Shown here one piece after another: positions 35,824 to 48,892 of a stretch of 64,000 nt of DNA. Under the pieces are notes generated by a model. It saw only the letters and a list, made by a program, of their open reading frames with translations, did no database searches and was not told the origin of the DNA. Within the stretch, counting starts at the first letter, position 1, and each line of letters starts with the position of its first letter. The translations under genes were made by a program, and so were the position numbers. Location of the stretch: contig SWDT01000067.1 in the NCBI GenBank assembly GCA_009193035.1, forward strand, positions 62,001 to 126,000, read 5' to 3'. The stretch is from Halicephalobus mephisto (taxonomy: Eukaryota > Nematoda > Chromadorea > Rhabditida > Panagrolaimidae).

Positions 35824-38800
35824 CTAGAGGATGATCTGGAGTCGGTTTAGAGCCTCTTGGGCAGTTATCCGTTCTTCCGGATTGTTCCTCCAACATTGAC
35901 TTATGAGGTTGTTGACTTGCTCAGGGAAAGTCGAAGGAAGAGTCGGCTTCATCCCGCTGACCACGGCTGTCAGAACTTCGCTGTTCGAAAGATCCCCGAA
36001 GGGCACACCGCCGTAACTGAAGATTTCGAAAAGGACCATTCCGAAAGACCTGCAAAATTTTCAAAAATTTTTCGATTTATTCAACCAGAATTAAAAATTT
36101 TTAAGTTCTTAAATTTTTCAAAAAATAAACTTTTTTCAAATTAAAAAACAAAAATTTTTAGAATTTTATAAATTAAAAAAAAAGTAGAAATTAAAAAATT
36201 TTTAAAAATGGAAAAAAATAAAAATTTTAGAAAGCTTAAATTTTGAAAAAATAGAAATTTTAAAAAATTTATAAATTTTAATAAATTTAAAAAATAGAAA
36301 TTTTAAAAAATTTATAAATTTTAATTGAAAAAAATAAAAATTTTAGAAAACTTAAATTTAAAAAAAATAGAAATTTTAGAAAATTTATAAATTTTAATAA
36401 ATTTTAAAAAATAGAAATTTTAAAAAATTTATAAATTTTAATAAATTGAAAAAAATAAAAATTTTAGAAAACTTAAGTTTCGGAAAAACTAACCACATGT
36501 CGGATTGGTGGGTGAATTTCCCGGAACTGAGGCATTCTGGAGGCAACCATCTCACTGGCAGAACCGTTTTTCCGTTTTGCATTTTGTAATATTCTCCATC
36601 CGAATACAATCTGAAAAAATTACGTAAGAATTAATTTAATAAAAAATGTCAAATACGGTATTTACATGGTCGAAGATTAACAAAGTTATTTTTAAAAAAT
36701 TTAATTTTTGATGATTACATATCTACTACAGTAATCCAATATATTTAACAATTTTATTGTTTAATTTTAAAAATAAAAATAAATTTTAAAAAAATGTTTT
36801 TTTTTATTTTTTAAAATTTATTTTTAATAATTTTTCTATTACAGTAATCTACAGTATTTTGTTACTTTTATTGTTTAATTTTAAAAATAAAAATAAATTT
36901 AAAAAAGTGTTTTTTTTTAAATTTTTTAAAATTTATTTTTAGTAATTTTTGTGCATTACAGTAATCTACAGTACTTTGTTATTTTTATTGTTTAATTTTA
37001 AAAATAAAAATAAATTTTTTTAAAAATTTTTTTTAAAATTAATTTTTGTGTATTACAGTAATCTACAGTATTTTATTTTTTATTTAATTTTAAATTTAAA
37101 AAATTGAAATATAAAAATTGTCCTTGAAAAACATGTTTGAAAATTTCAAAAAAGTTCCGGAAAGATTTATTTTTAATAATTTCCTGTACATTACAGTAAC
37201 CCACTGTGTTTCAATATTTTAAGCCTTAATTACTCATGCTCCAATTTCAGGAAGTAAACAACTGTCAAACTTTCGTCAAAATGTATTATTGTAAATCGAA
37301 AAAAATAAATGCAAAAAATTACTTTTACAATTTGCTCAATGTTACAGTAATCCACTGTTGTTATTTAAAAGTAAAAAAATTAAAGTTTTCGTTCCGGGAC
37401 AATTTAAAATTTAAAAAATTTAAAAATTATTTAAAATTTAAAAATTATTTAAAATTTAAAAAATTTAAAAATTATTTGAAATTATTTAAAAATTTAAAAT
37501 TTAAAAAATTTAAAAATTTATTTAAAATTTAAAAATTATTTAAAAATTATTTAAAAATTTAAAAAATTACTTTTAAAATTTACTTTTTTAATTTTTTAGG
37601 GTTGGATTTGAGAAAGCAAACAAGTACAGTAATTTTCGTTTTAGGATAACTAAAAATAAAATTTCTTTCATAACAATTCTTTCAAAAAGTTGTTTTTGAA
37701 AATGATCTTTGGATAATGCTAATCCTTTAGGATTGAATTTTAGAAAATAAACAAGTACAGTGATTTTTGTTCTGAAACAATTAAAAATTTAAAACTTAAA
37801 AACTTTTACAATTTTTTTAGTATTACAGTAAACTTTTAGGATTGAATTTTAGAAAGTAAATATGTACCATAATTTTCGTTCTAAAACAATCAGAAATCAA
37901 TTTTTTTAAATTTCTTTCGAAAAATCTTTTTTTACAATTTTTTAATACTACAGTAATCTTTTAGGATTCATTTTTTGAAAGTAAATATGTACGGTAATTT
38001 TCGTTCTAAAACAATTGAAAATTTAAAACTTAAAAACTTTTACAATTTTTCAATATTACAGTAATCTTTTAGGATTCAATTTTAAAAAGTAAATAATTAC
38101 GGTAATTTTCGCTCTAAAACAACTAAAGTAATTTTTTCAATGTCTTTCGAAAAAAGTTGTTTTTCAAAATGACCTTTGGATTACGTTAATCCTCATTGAT
38201 TACCTCATGGTTTAATTACCCATGTTTCAATCTGAAAGTAAACAAGTGCAATTTTCCTTCAAATGTCCAATTATCCTATTTTCTTTTAAATTCAGTTTTT
38301 TATTTAAAAATAATCCAAAAAACAAAGTCCAGACTGCAGAAAATTAATTATCCAATAATCCGGATTTTTTTCAGACAAAAATTAAATAATAAAAAAATCA
38401 TTAAATGACACAATATTTTATTTTTTTAATAATTAAAAAAAATAATTTTAAAATTATTTATAAAATTTAAAAATTTTTAATTTTTTTTTAATTTTAAAAA
38501 TTTTATTTTTTTCAAAATTAATTTTTGTGAAATTTTTATTTTTAAAAAAAGTTTTGAAACATTTTTTACTTTTTTAAAAAAAATTAATTTTTTATAGAGA
38601 AATTTTTGTATTTTTAATTTTTTACAAAAATTAAATTTTTTTTTGCAATAAAGTTTTGTATTTTTATTTTTTGTATTTATTTTAGGTTTTTGAAAATTTT
38701 CAAACAATTATAATTCAGTATTTTATTTTTTTTAAATGTCAATTTTGCCTGAGGCATTTTGTAGATTTGCTTATCGTGTTAATTGAGAAACGAAATAAAG

Positions 38801-41800
38801 AGTTTTTAGGTTTAAAAAAAATAGTTTTGGATTATTTTAAACAATAATTTTAAAAAAGTTTTCGTTCGAAATTTTGTTTAAAAATTTTTTAATTTTTTTT
38901 AAACATTAAAATTAAAATTTTTTGTTTTCTGAATATGTTAAAATTTATCTATAATTTTATATATTTTAATATAAAAATATTAAAAAATAAAAAAATTTTA
39001 AAAATTTTTTGTTTTCTGAATATTTCAAAATTTATTTATAATTTCATATATTTTAATATAAAAATATTAAAAAATAAAAAAATTTTAAAAATTTTAATTA
39101 AAATTTGAATTTTTGTTAATTTTTGTCTTTTTCGAATATTTCGAAATTTATCTATAATTTCATATATTTCAATATAAAAATATTAAAAAATAATAAAATT
39201 TTTAAAAATAAAAAAAATATTTTAAAAATTTAAATTTGAATTTTTGTTAATTTTTATGTTTTCTGAATCCTCGAAAATCCCTCCATAATTTTATGTACAT
39301 ATTAATGTTTAAAATATTTAAAAAAACAATGAGATATTGAATGAAATTAAAAATGGAAATTACACTTTGCAATTTCAATTAAAATCTCATTATTTTTTAT
39401 TGATTTTTATACTTTTAGAATCCTCAAAAGTCACTCTATAATCCTCGTGTGATTTGATTTAAAATTATTTTTTTTAAATATAAAATTTTAAAAATTATTT
39501 TTTTATTAAAAATATGAAATTTTAGAAAAAATATTTTTTTCAAATATAAAATTTTAGAAAAAATATAAAATTTAAAAAATATTTTCTTATTAAAAATATG
39601 AAATTTTAAAAAAAGTATTTTTTTCAAATATAAAATTTTAAAAAAATATTTTTTATTAAAAATATAAAATTTTAGAAAAAATATTTTTTTCAAATATAAA
39701 ATTTAAAAAATATTTTTTGTAAATTTGGAAAAAAATTAAAACTGACCTTCTGGACATTCCGAAGTCGCTGATTTTTACAGTAATGGGCTTTCTGAAGGCG
39801 GCGTTGCAGACTTTCAAATCTGGTTCTCCTTGGACCAGACAGTTCCTCGCGGCGAGATCTCGATGAACGATTTGCTGACTTGTCAGATAGCAGAGTCCCG
39901 CCGCGACTTGAGCGGAGATATTCAAAAGTTCCGTCTGGAGGAGGGGGGCAGGGAACTGGCTGTAGTTGTCGCATCTGGGGGTCCTGTCTCTCACGTAGGA
40001 TTTCAAATCTCCGAGGTTCATCATCTCCATGACCAGAGCCACTTGGGTGTCCCATCTGCAGATACCGTAGAGTTTGACGATGTTCGGATGATCGAGTTGA
40101 CTCAGAAGAGCTGCTTCTTTGTCCAATTCAGAATCCAGTTGGACTCCGAAAAGCATCTTCATCGCCACCGGGACCGTCAGATCCTTGTCGATCCAGTCCG
40201 CCCTGTGGACTTCGCCGAAGGCACCCTTCCCGATCCTGTCCTCGACGTTCAACGAGGACTTGTCAATCAAAGCCACGTGCTGAACGATGTAGTTAAGACT
40301 GGAAGACGCCGAATAGTCGTCCAATCTGATGCTCGTTTCCTCCGTTCTGTCCGTGTTTCTCGAAGCTCTTCTTCTTTTTATTTCCCAGCCTTTTTTTAAT
40401 AATTTGTGTTTTATGTGAGTTTTTGAGAGAACAATCAGAAGAACAACCACGAAAAAAGCCAAAATCAAAGTCAGGAGCAACAAACCCCCGCCTTCGGGTT
40501 CTGCATATGGCGGTGACGTCACCACCTGCAACCATTCATTATTTTCCAATTTTTTCAAAATTAATATTTAAATAAAACAAATTTTTTTAGAATTATTTAT
40601 TTTTAAAATCGAAAAAATTATTTTTCAATTAATTTTAACAAAAAATTTCACTTTCACAAAAAAGAAGCGAACTCTCTATAGTCACTAGGAACTTTCGTGA
40701 CGAGAATTCACTTTTTCTTTGATTATTTTTTTTGAAAACTTCCAATTTCGCTTAAGAATGAGCGAACTCTATAGTTACTAGGAACTTCCATCATAGAAGC
40801 TGGTTTTACTTTTTTTTCGCTTATTTTTAAGCGAAAGTTAAATTTCTCGCTTAAGAATAAGCGAACTCTTTATAGTCACTAGGAACTTCCATGATGGAAG
40901 TTGGTTTTACTTTTTTTCGCTTAAGAATAAACGAACTCTCTATAGTCACTAGGAACTTTCATGACGAGAATTCATTTTTTCATTGATTATTTTTTTTGAA
41001 AACTTTCACTTTCGCTTAAGAATGAACGAACTCTTTATAGTCACTAGGAACTTCCATGATGGAAGTCAATTTTATTTCTTTAAAAAAATTTTTATTTTCG
41101 TTTAAAAATAAACAAATTTGCGACGGTTGCTAAGGATTCGTTATTTCACAACAAGTGATTAATTATCTGACATCACCATCACATCAAACTGCAATTTCTC
41201 AAATTTTTTGAATTTTATAATTTTACAATTTTTTAAACTTTTTAAATTTTACAATTTTTCAAATTTTATAATTTTTCGAATTTTTTAAACTTTTTAAATT
41301 TTATAATTTTTCAAATTTTGTAATTTTTTAAACTTTTCAAATTTTATAATTTTTCGAATTTTTTAAACTTTTCAAATTTTGTAATTTTTCGAATTTTTTA
41401 AACTTTTTAAACTTTTCAAATTTTACAATTTACAAAAATCAGATTGTAGTTTTGGAAAATTAATTTCCACGTCATCGAAATTTGGATAAACGGATTTAAA
41501 TTTTTTTTCAATTAAAGAAATCTTTAAAATCTAAATGTCCGGATTTAAGTAAAAATTAAAAATTCAATTTTAAATTGTTGAAGGATTATCGGATTTATTT
41601 TTGAAATAAAAAATCTAATTCCACAGAGAATATCATAATTTTTTGCAATTTTTAAATTTCTGTCTGGACTAAAAAGCAAAAAAAATTATTTTAAAAAAGT
41701 TATTTAAAAAAGTTATTAAAAAAATTATTAAAAAAATTATTTAAAAAACAATTATTTTAAAAAAGTTATTAAAAAAATTATTTTTAAAAAAATTATTTTA

Positions 41801-44800
41801 AAAAAGTTATTAAAAAAAAGTATTTAAAAAAATTATTTTAAAAAATTATTAAAAAATTTATTTTAAAAAAAATTATTAAAAAAATTATTTTAAAAAAGTT
41901 ATTAAAAAAATTATTTTTAAAAAAATTTATTTTTAAATTACTATAAAAATTAATTCGAAATTTTTTATTTTACAGTAATTTTAAAATTTTTGTTTTTAAT
42001 TTTTCTGAATTTTTTCGAAAAATAAATGGAATTTTTAAAAATGGCAAATCTGAAAAAACTACAAAAATTGACTCGTGATTTTCTTCACTATAATCCCGAA
42101 AAAATTTTAATTTTTAATTTTTCTGAATTTTTTCCAAAAATAAATGGAATTTAAAAAATAATAAATTTCGAAAGTTACTGTAAAAATTAATTTGTGATTT
42201 TTCTATTTTTAAATAAAAATCTAAAAAATTTGAAATTTAATAATAATGATTTTCGATAATTACGGTCAACGATTAAAATTGTCAATTTCGAAAATCAAAA
42301 AAATTTTACCTAATTCAAATTTTGAAAATTAAATTAATTCAAAATTTAAAAACTAAATTAATTCGAAATTAAAAAATTGAATTAATTCGAAATTTAAAAA
42401 TAAAGGAATTTCAATCAATTCGAAATTCAAAAATTTTATAAATTAAATTAATTTGAAATTTAAAAACTAAATTAATTCGAAATTTTAAAATTTTATAAAT
42501 TAAATTAATTCAAAATTTAAAAACTAAATTAATTCGAAATTTTAAAATTTTATAAATTGAATCAATTCGAAATTTTAAAATTTTAAAAACTAAATTAATT
42601 CGAAATTTTAAAATATAAGAATTTCAACTAATTGGAAGTTCGAAAATCAAAGAATTTCAATTAATTCGAAATTTAAAAACTAAATTAATTCGAATTTTAA
42701 AAATCGAAAAAGTTCAACTAATTCGAAATTAAAAATTAAAGAATTTCAACTAATTCGAATTTTAAAAATTAAAGAATTTCAATTAATTCGGATTTTGAAG
42801 ATTAAAGAATTTCAATTAATTTAAACTTCGAAAATAGATGATTTTGAAAAATAAACAGTTCTATTAATGACTCACGGGATGAGCAGGATTGGCGTTGACG
42901 AATGTCCCGACGGCAGTGGCGCATTCCTGGTTTCGACAGACTTCGATGGAGTAATCTCCGTCGATGTGTTGAGATTGTCTAGGAGGACATAGAGTACATT
43001 CTTGAACAAAAATTGCGAAATATTTCGCGAAAAATTGACTATGATCTTTTTGAAATTTAAAAATTAAAGAATCATTGAAAAATAAAGTTTTTCCTTCTGA
43101 AATTTCCAAAGTTTCAGTTGTGTTATCTGTCAATCTGACAATCGTCACGTTGATGAAATCCAGAGGATATCCGTGGAGGACCAAATGAGCGTCTCCAGTG
43201 TCGTCTTCGATCAGCGCCACTGTCAAATCTGTTTCGAATTTTAACTGAAATAAATTATTTTAAAAATTAATTACATCCCAAAATGGTCTTGAAAGGAATT
43301 TTTAGAATTTCCCCACAGGTGCTGCATAATTATTCACAACTGACGTAACCGAGTCTGGTCGATTGTGGTCAGTTATAAGTAACTTGTAGCACATCTGAAG
43401 GTATGTAATATTTTCAGTTCCGTACTGTACTTATTTCTTAATTTTATATAATTCCTTAATCAATCGTATATTGTGAAATTCATATATGAACTTCTTTGTA
43501 AAACAGTCCCAACGCGACTTTTTGAAGTTTTTAGAAACTAAACAAGCGATTTCCAGTACTTGTGAAAGTATATAATAAATATTTTCAGTTCCGTACTGTA
43601 CTTATTTCTTAATTTTATATAATTCCTTAATCAATCGCATATTGTGAAATTCATATATGAACTTCTTTGTAAAACAGTCCCAACGCGACTTTTTGAAGCT
43701 TTTAGAAACTAAACAAACGATTTCCAGTATATATTTATTTCTTAATTTTATATAATTTCTTAACCAATCGTATATTGTAAAATTCATATATGAACTTCTT
43801 TGTAAAACAGTCCCAACCCAACTTTTTGAAGTTTTTAGAAACTAAACAAGCTATTTTCAGTACTTGTGAAAGTATATAATAAATATTTTTAGTTCCGTAC
43901 TGTACTTATTTCTTAATCTTATATAATTCCTTAATCGTATATTGTAAAATTCATATATGAACTTTTTTGTAAAACAGTCCCAACGCGACTTTTTTGAAGT
44001 TTTTAGAAACTAAACAAGCTATTTTCAGTACTTGTGAAAGTATATAATAAATATTTTTAGTTCCGTACTGTACTTATTTCGTAATCTTATAATTTTTTAA
44101 ATTTTATAAAATTACAATTTTAAAAACAAGGGGCGCTATTTCAAAACTAGAATGTACATTTTTTTCGATTATTATGTCATTTCTAGAATTTTCCAAGTTC
44201 TTGACTGATGTATGACGTCAACTCGGTCCAGAAATATAAGGACCTGTTTTGGATCTAATAACTACTTAATTGACGGGTTTTAAAACGATAATGTTAGATC
44301 GGTCACTTCATCCTCAGTAGGAAACACAACCAACAGGGAACGTTCGGTCCCGGAAGGATTTCCTTAACATAAACAAAGGAACATAATTTGCTCGGTCCCT
44401 AAAAGATTTCCCTAACATCAATAAAGCAACACAATTTGCTTGATTCCAGAAGGATTCCCTTAGTATCGATAAAAAAAAGTTTATTTGGTCCCGAAAGGAT
44501 TTTCTTAAAATCGATAAAAACAGTTTATTTGGTCACTAAAATATTTCCTTAAAATCGATAAAAAAAAGTTTACTTAGTCCCGAAAAGATTTCTCTAATAT
44601 CGCTTAAAAAACAGTTTACTTGGTCCCGAAAAGATTTCCTTAAAATCGCTTAAAAAACTAATTTACTTGATCCTTAAAATATTTCCCTAATATCGATTAA
44701 AAAACAGTTTCCTTGGTCACTAAAATATTTCCCTAATATCGATTAAAAAACAGTTTACTTGGTCCCGAAAAGATTTCTCTAATATCGATTAAAAAACAGT

Positions 44801-46685
44801 TTCCTTGGTCACTAAAATATTTCCCTAAAATCGATAAAAACAGTTTCCTTGGTCACTAAAATATTTCCCTAATATCGATAAAAAAAAGTTTACTTGGTCC
44901 CGGAAAGATTCCCTTAGCATAAAAAATACAGTTCATTTTGGCGGGAATTGAATATTTATTGTGTATTGAATTCGATAGTTTTTGTATTGCGCCTTAGGCA
45001 TCTGTTAAATAAACTTCTCTATGATATCTATTTTCTCATCGTTGCACGAGTCAATCGGACTGACAAATACAACAAATAATATAAAATTCATTCTTCAAAT
45101 ACTTGAACATCAAAATTCACAAAACAGTTTCCATCAAATTCAAAATTGAATTTTTGCAGAATTTAAAAAATGAATAATAAAATCCATCTTCAGTAAGTTC
45201 TCTGATTTTACGATAACAATTACGAAATAACTGTTGCATAAAACCAATGCACAGATTACTGTAGTTCTCATGAAATCTCTGACATTCACCTCGAGGCAAT
45301 TTCAAAACAACACTCATTTCCGTTTTTTTATAATTTAAGAATATAGGATATAAGATTGTATGATAACAATTACGAAATAACTGTTGCATAAAACCAATGC
45401 ACAGATTACTGTAATTCTCATGAAATCCTTGATATTCACGTTGGAACAATTTCAAAACAACGCTCTTTTATAATTTTAGAAAATAAGATTTTTATAACTT
45501 TAGAAAATAGGATTTTTATGATTTTAGAAAATAAGATTTTTATAATTTTAGACAATCAAATTTTTATAATTTTAGAAAATAAAATTTTTTATAATTTTAA
45601 AAAATAGGATTTTTATAATTTTAGAAAATAAGATTTTTATAATTTTAGAAAATAAAATTTTTTATAATTTTAGAAAATAGGATTTTCATAATTTAAGAAT
45701 ATAAAATTTTTATAATTTTAGAAAATAGAATTTTTTATAATTTTAGAAAATAGAATTTTTATGATTTTAGAAAATAAGATTTTTATAATGTATAAGATAT
45801 ATAAGACTATTCCAATCGAATATTGTGACCAAACAACAAATTTAAATTTCGAAATTTCTATAAAAAATAAATTCAAAAACCCACCGTAAATACATCAAAA
45901 ATTGGTCTATCGCAATTCTGACAAGTACAAGCAACATATCCGAGTTCATGAGACGTCAAATTTTCTATTTCTAATATCATTTTGTCGTTTTCAATCAAAC
46001 TTTTTTCATGAAGATGTTCGTCATTTTTTTCATCTTTCAACAACCAAATCCATTTTCCATCAAAATTATTTTTTTCAAAATTACTTATTTTACACGAAAT
46101 TTCAAAATTTGAACCTAACGTTAAATTTTCAGGTTTATATACAGCTTTAATTTCTTCTTTTTTACATTTAAAAAAAGAACAATTTAAAAATTCAAAATCA
46201 ATATTTATAATTTGAGGTAATCCAAAAATAAAATTACTATTCCATCCCGATTTTTTTCCATCTTTTTTTAAATATTCCCATAACCAAAAATTTTTACAAT
46301 TACAATTTAATGGATTTTTAGTTAAATCAAGATCAATTATCGATGAATGACGAAACATCTGCCAAGGAACAATTGAAATATTATTCGATGACAAATTCAA
46401 ATATTTCAAAGTTGAAAAATCTCCAATAAAATTCATCACATTATGACAATTCGTGATTGTCAACGAAGAGAGATTACCGAAGTGAGGAAAATCAAGTACT
46501 TCCTCAGGTTCGGAACACTGCACTTCCAATGTCCTGACATCCTCCGCCCGGGTCTTTAATTTCTCCACTTCCTTCAGGGAGAAACACCTAGCGAAACCCA
46601 AAGTCTCGTCCAATACGCAAGTACTTTCGGCATTTGTAGGAAGAAAGATAAAAATGACTATGAGGAAGTATTCACACAATCCCAT
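35824..46685 (-). CDS. trk-1: Trk-type receptor tyrosine kinase
   Basis: Five exons: 46685-45885, 43244-42876, 40525-39747, 36610-36494, 36049-35824; all phases close; 763 residues. Start is the ATG at 46685 because MGLCEYFLIVIFIFLP is a good signal peptide; an upstream in-frame ATG (46715) adds ten residues. Order: Cys-rich N cap, leucine-rich repeats (LKYLNLSSNNISIVP), LRR C cap (NPLNCNC ... NFWLWEYL), Ig-like domain, a second Cys-containing domain (exon 2), TM helix about 405-424, kinase about 485-763. Kinase motifs: GKGAFGEV, VAMK (K513), HRDLAARN, DFGMSRR, activation-loop Tyr 652/657/658, LPVRWLPPE. The activation loop has the Trk-like Tyr triplet with one extra residue; a roughly 12-residue insert precedes DFG. 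The protein ends at the kinase with no Trk C-tail. Introns are 2.6, 2.4, 3.1 and 0.4 kb. Confidence 0.95.
36750..38190. repeat. Two tandem families in trk-1 intron 3
   Basis: 36750-37080 carries four copies of CAGTAATCTACAGTATTTTG with TTGTTTAATTTTAAAAATAA (about 110 bp). 37600-38130 carries five copies of CTTTTAGGATTGAATTTTAG, AAAGTAAATAAGTACAGTAA and TTTTCGTTCTAAAACAAT (about 120 bp). Confidence 0.75.
38400..39740. repeat. Very A/T-rich intron 3 remainder
   Basis: 38930-39290 has three copies of TTTTCTGAATATTTCAAAAT with ATTTTAATATAAAAATATTA. 39460-39720 has five copies of TTTTTTCAAATATAAAATTT. No exon was found between 36611 and 39746. Confidence 0.6.
40640..41090. repeat. Tandem repeat, about 90 bp unit, 5 copies
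   Basis: Units read CTTAAGAATGAACGAACTCT, TTATAGTCACTAGGAACTTC and CATGATGGAAG; CTTCCATGATGGAAG is itself palindromic. It lies in trk-1 intron 2. 41200-41430 continues as a TTTTTAAACTTTTCAAATTT repeat. Confidence 0.75.
41680..42840. repeat. A/T-rich short-unit arrays in trk-1 intron 2
   Basis: 41680-41930 is AAAAAAGTTATTAAAAAAATT repeated. 42310-42820 is AAACTAAATTAATTCGAAAT repeated about twenty times, ending 30 bp before the exon 2 donor. No coding signal. Confidence 0.65.
43370..44095. repeat. Tandem repeat, about 170-180 bp unit, 4 copies
   Basis: Units include TTTTCAGTTCCGTACTGTAC, TTCCTTAATCAATCGTATAT, TTCATATATGAACTTCTTTG and CAGTCCCAACGCGACTTTTT. Copies start near 43378, 43557, 43720 (truncated) and 43861, with a partial copy at 44029. 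Located in trk-1 intron 1. Confidence 0.85.
44340..44910. repeat. Tandem repeat, about 55-60 bp unit, 10 copies
   Basis: Unit is TTGGTCCCGAAAAGATTTCC, CTAATATCGATTAAAAAACA and GTTTACT. Located in trk-1 intron 1. Confidence 0.85.
45180..45790. repeat. Two-copy 160 bp duplication followed by a 27 bp array
   Basis: TACGATAACAATTACGAAAT through ACAGATTACTGTAGTTCTCA is duplicated (about 45208 and 45359). Then 45470-45790 repeats TTTTATAATTTTAGAAAATA about twelve times up to the trk-1 exon 1 donor. Confidence 0.8.
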
Positions 46686-46909
46686 ATCATCCGTACAGTA
46701 ACCCGAGTATTCCAAGATAATATTATTGGATCATCAACGATTAGAACAAAGAAAACAATAGAAATAACGAAGCTAGGGATAAAAGTGGACAAGTTTCAGA
46801 CACATGAGAAACAAGTTTCACGTCCGCTACTGCATCCACCAGACAACGGCAATGTGCATGTCGAGTAAGAAGAGAAATACTCTCTAGCCTTCGTTCTCTC
46901 TGTACTTGA

Positions 46910-47806
46910 TTAAGCTTCCGTCTTGGCAGCGGCAGCTCTACGCGTCTTCACGGGCTTCAATGAAGCAAGCAGTTGAGCAGTGCGCAGTTGGGCGGTCTGA
47001 AAAGAATAAGTTTGAAAAAAACGAATGTGTGCCAAACGCCTCCGGCACTTTCTTTTTTGCCATTTGTCTCTATGGACGATAAAGTGAGTGACATAGGCTC
47101 GGTCGCATGTTATAAAGTAGCTCACGGTCTACCAGACAGGCCGTTTTATGGCTACTATGTTTGGCCTTTCTCACACGTTACTTTTGCAAATGACAAATTG
47201 AATACGTGAACAAAGTGTGAGCCACTTTTTGTTATGGCAGTTAATGTCTAACCTTCTTTTGCAGTCTTTGCCCATGGAGAGCGAGTGCTATTTCCGAAAG
47301 GCAATAAACTGACACATTTAAGATAATTATGACCGAAAATTCTAACCCATTACTAGTTGTGGATGTAATGCTTAATGAAATGGATAGTTGCAATCAAGTT
47401 TTACAGGGATATTAAAAAATACCTTTTCAAGTCCGGGACGCTGCTTCTTGGTAATAGCACCGGCACTACGAGCAGCGCGACGAGAACGAGGGAAAGTCTC
47501 GGAAGCAATAGCCTTGTTGGGGTGGAACTTCTGCTCTGAAAAGTCCTCGATCGTAAACGAGAAACTTGAGAAATGCTTACCTCCATTGCGAGTAGACACG
47601 ACAATTTGGCCATCATTGGTAGTGATATCAACTCCATTGTCAGAGGAGAAACCGCTGTAACGACGGCTGTTGACACCCTTGAGGTTGAAGCGTTCGAGGC
47701 TGAAGGCCTGGCGAACTCCGCGTTGTTTCTTCAAGAAAGCGTGGTTATTCTTAACCACTTCCCAAACAAGGTCGGCAGAAGCGTTCTCAAAGGTGGTAGG
47801 AGCCAT
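46910..47806 (-). CDS. rpl-28: 60S ribosomal protein L28 (eL28)
   Basis: Exons 47806-47581, 47535-47423 and 46996-46910; 141 residues. A structural protein of the large ribosomal subunit. The conserved N-terminal half is clear: SADLVWEVVKNNHAFL, GVRQAFSLERFNLKGVNS, YSGFSSDNGVDI. The C-terminal half is basic (RSRRAARSAGAITKKQRP, KTRRAAAAK). Intron 1 is 45 nt with no in-frame stop, so retained transcripts would still translate. Intron 2 (426 bp) is less A/T-rich than most introns here and may host a snoRNA. AATTTCAG at 47832 upstream of ATG is a probable trans-splice acceptor. Confidence 0.94.
47060..47225 (-). ncRNA. Candidate H/ACA snoRNA in rpl-28 intron 2
   Basis: In the sense strand of the intron a hairpin closes with CTCACAC (47221-47215) and GTGTGAG (47176-47170). 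An H-box-like ATAAAA follows at 47149-47144, then a second, weaker hairpin region (ACGG/CCGT and CTATG/CATAG stems) ending before AGAGACAAAT, where ACA is three bases from a possible 3' end. Ribosomal-protein introns commonly host such RNAs. The second hairpin is not convincing by eye and no guide target was derived. Confidence 0.3.
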
Positions 47807-47839
47807 TTCAGACAATTCTCAGAACAAATCACCTGAAAT

Positions 47840-48892
47840 TGATTCTAATTTATCTTATGGGTTCGTGCAAATGCCATATATGAAACGGCTTTCGAAACAA
47901 GAGTCATATGCCAGACCAAAAACCGAAGCTCATAAACTAGCATAAGAAAATCTTCCAGTCGAATGCAAATCAAGTTTTAGAAACTATATTTTACCGGATA
48001 AAATCGAAGGAAACACGAAAAACCACAACAAATGGGCAAAAGTTCATAAAACATGCGTTTTAATAGTCTCACACAAGCAAAGAATCAGGAAAGAATTTAA
48101 AAATGGAAAGATTCATATAAAGCAAAACAGCAATTAAAATACGATAGAATTATAGGAAATTAGTAAAATATTCATAAGGGAATGTGCTTTCTGGAGCTCT
48201 GTGGATGAAAGAAACAATGGGAAAGTAATCAAAATATGGGGAAATTCATAAAAATTAAGTCAGTGAAGTCGAAAACACCATAGAATCACAACATCGGGAC
48301 ACCAAAATTTTTGGGAAATGTATTTCAGTATCCTATAGGTGAAAAACTTACGGGGGAATATGTTTTAATATCCTACAGGTAGAAGAAATAGTAAGCACAA
48401 GAGAAATAACTAAGAAAATGGGGAAATTCATATAAAACTAAGGATCAGTGGAAAGGAAAATATTATGGAACTACAGGAAATCGGTAGAAGATGCACTACG
48501 GACATGTGTCGTGGTATCCTATAAGTAAAACAAGTAAAAATAACGGAAAACAATGAAAAAAACACGGCAATTCATATAAAAACCGAGGAGCAGTGGAAGA
48601 TGGAAGAAACCGAGAGCAGAACGTTACGGTCGCAATCAGGGATCCTGGCGCGAAAGACACGGACGTGTGTCAAGTCTGTCCTGAAGATTTCCTTGTTGCC
48701 AACCGTATCCTGTCGTTACTGAATTCATTTTTCCCAATGACAAACACTAACGAATAGGATTACACCATGCTCAGTAACTGGATGTTGAGATAATTACGAT
48801 ACAGAAGATATTTTAAAAAGACTCTCGACACGAATTAAGCAATCTTTTGTTTGAGCGGGAAAAAAGCAAATCAAGCGTCGACGAGTCTTCTG
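47840..48892. other. Divergent region between rpl-28 and cdc-7
   Basis: No gene seen over 1.05 kb. 48200-48640 holds loosely repeated units (GGGAAATTCATATAAAA, TTTTAATATCCTACAGGTAG) of about 110-120 bp. Promoters for both genes must lie here. Confidence 0.5.

Noticed and set aside
45902..46150. Plus-strand ORF opposite trk-1 exon 1
   Set aside because: Antisense of the Ig-like domain coding sequence; no support of its own.
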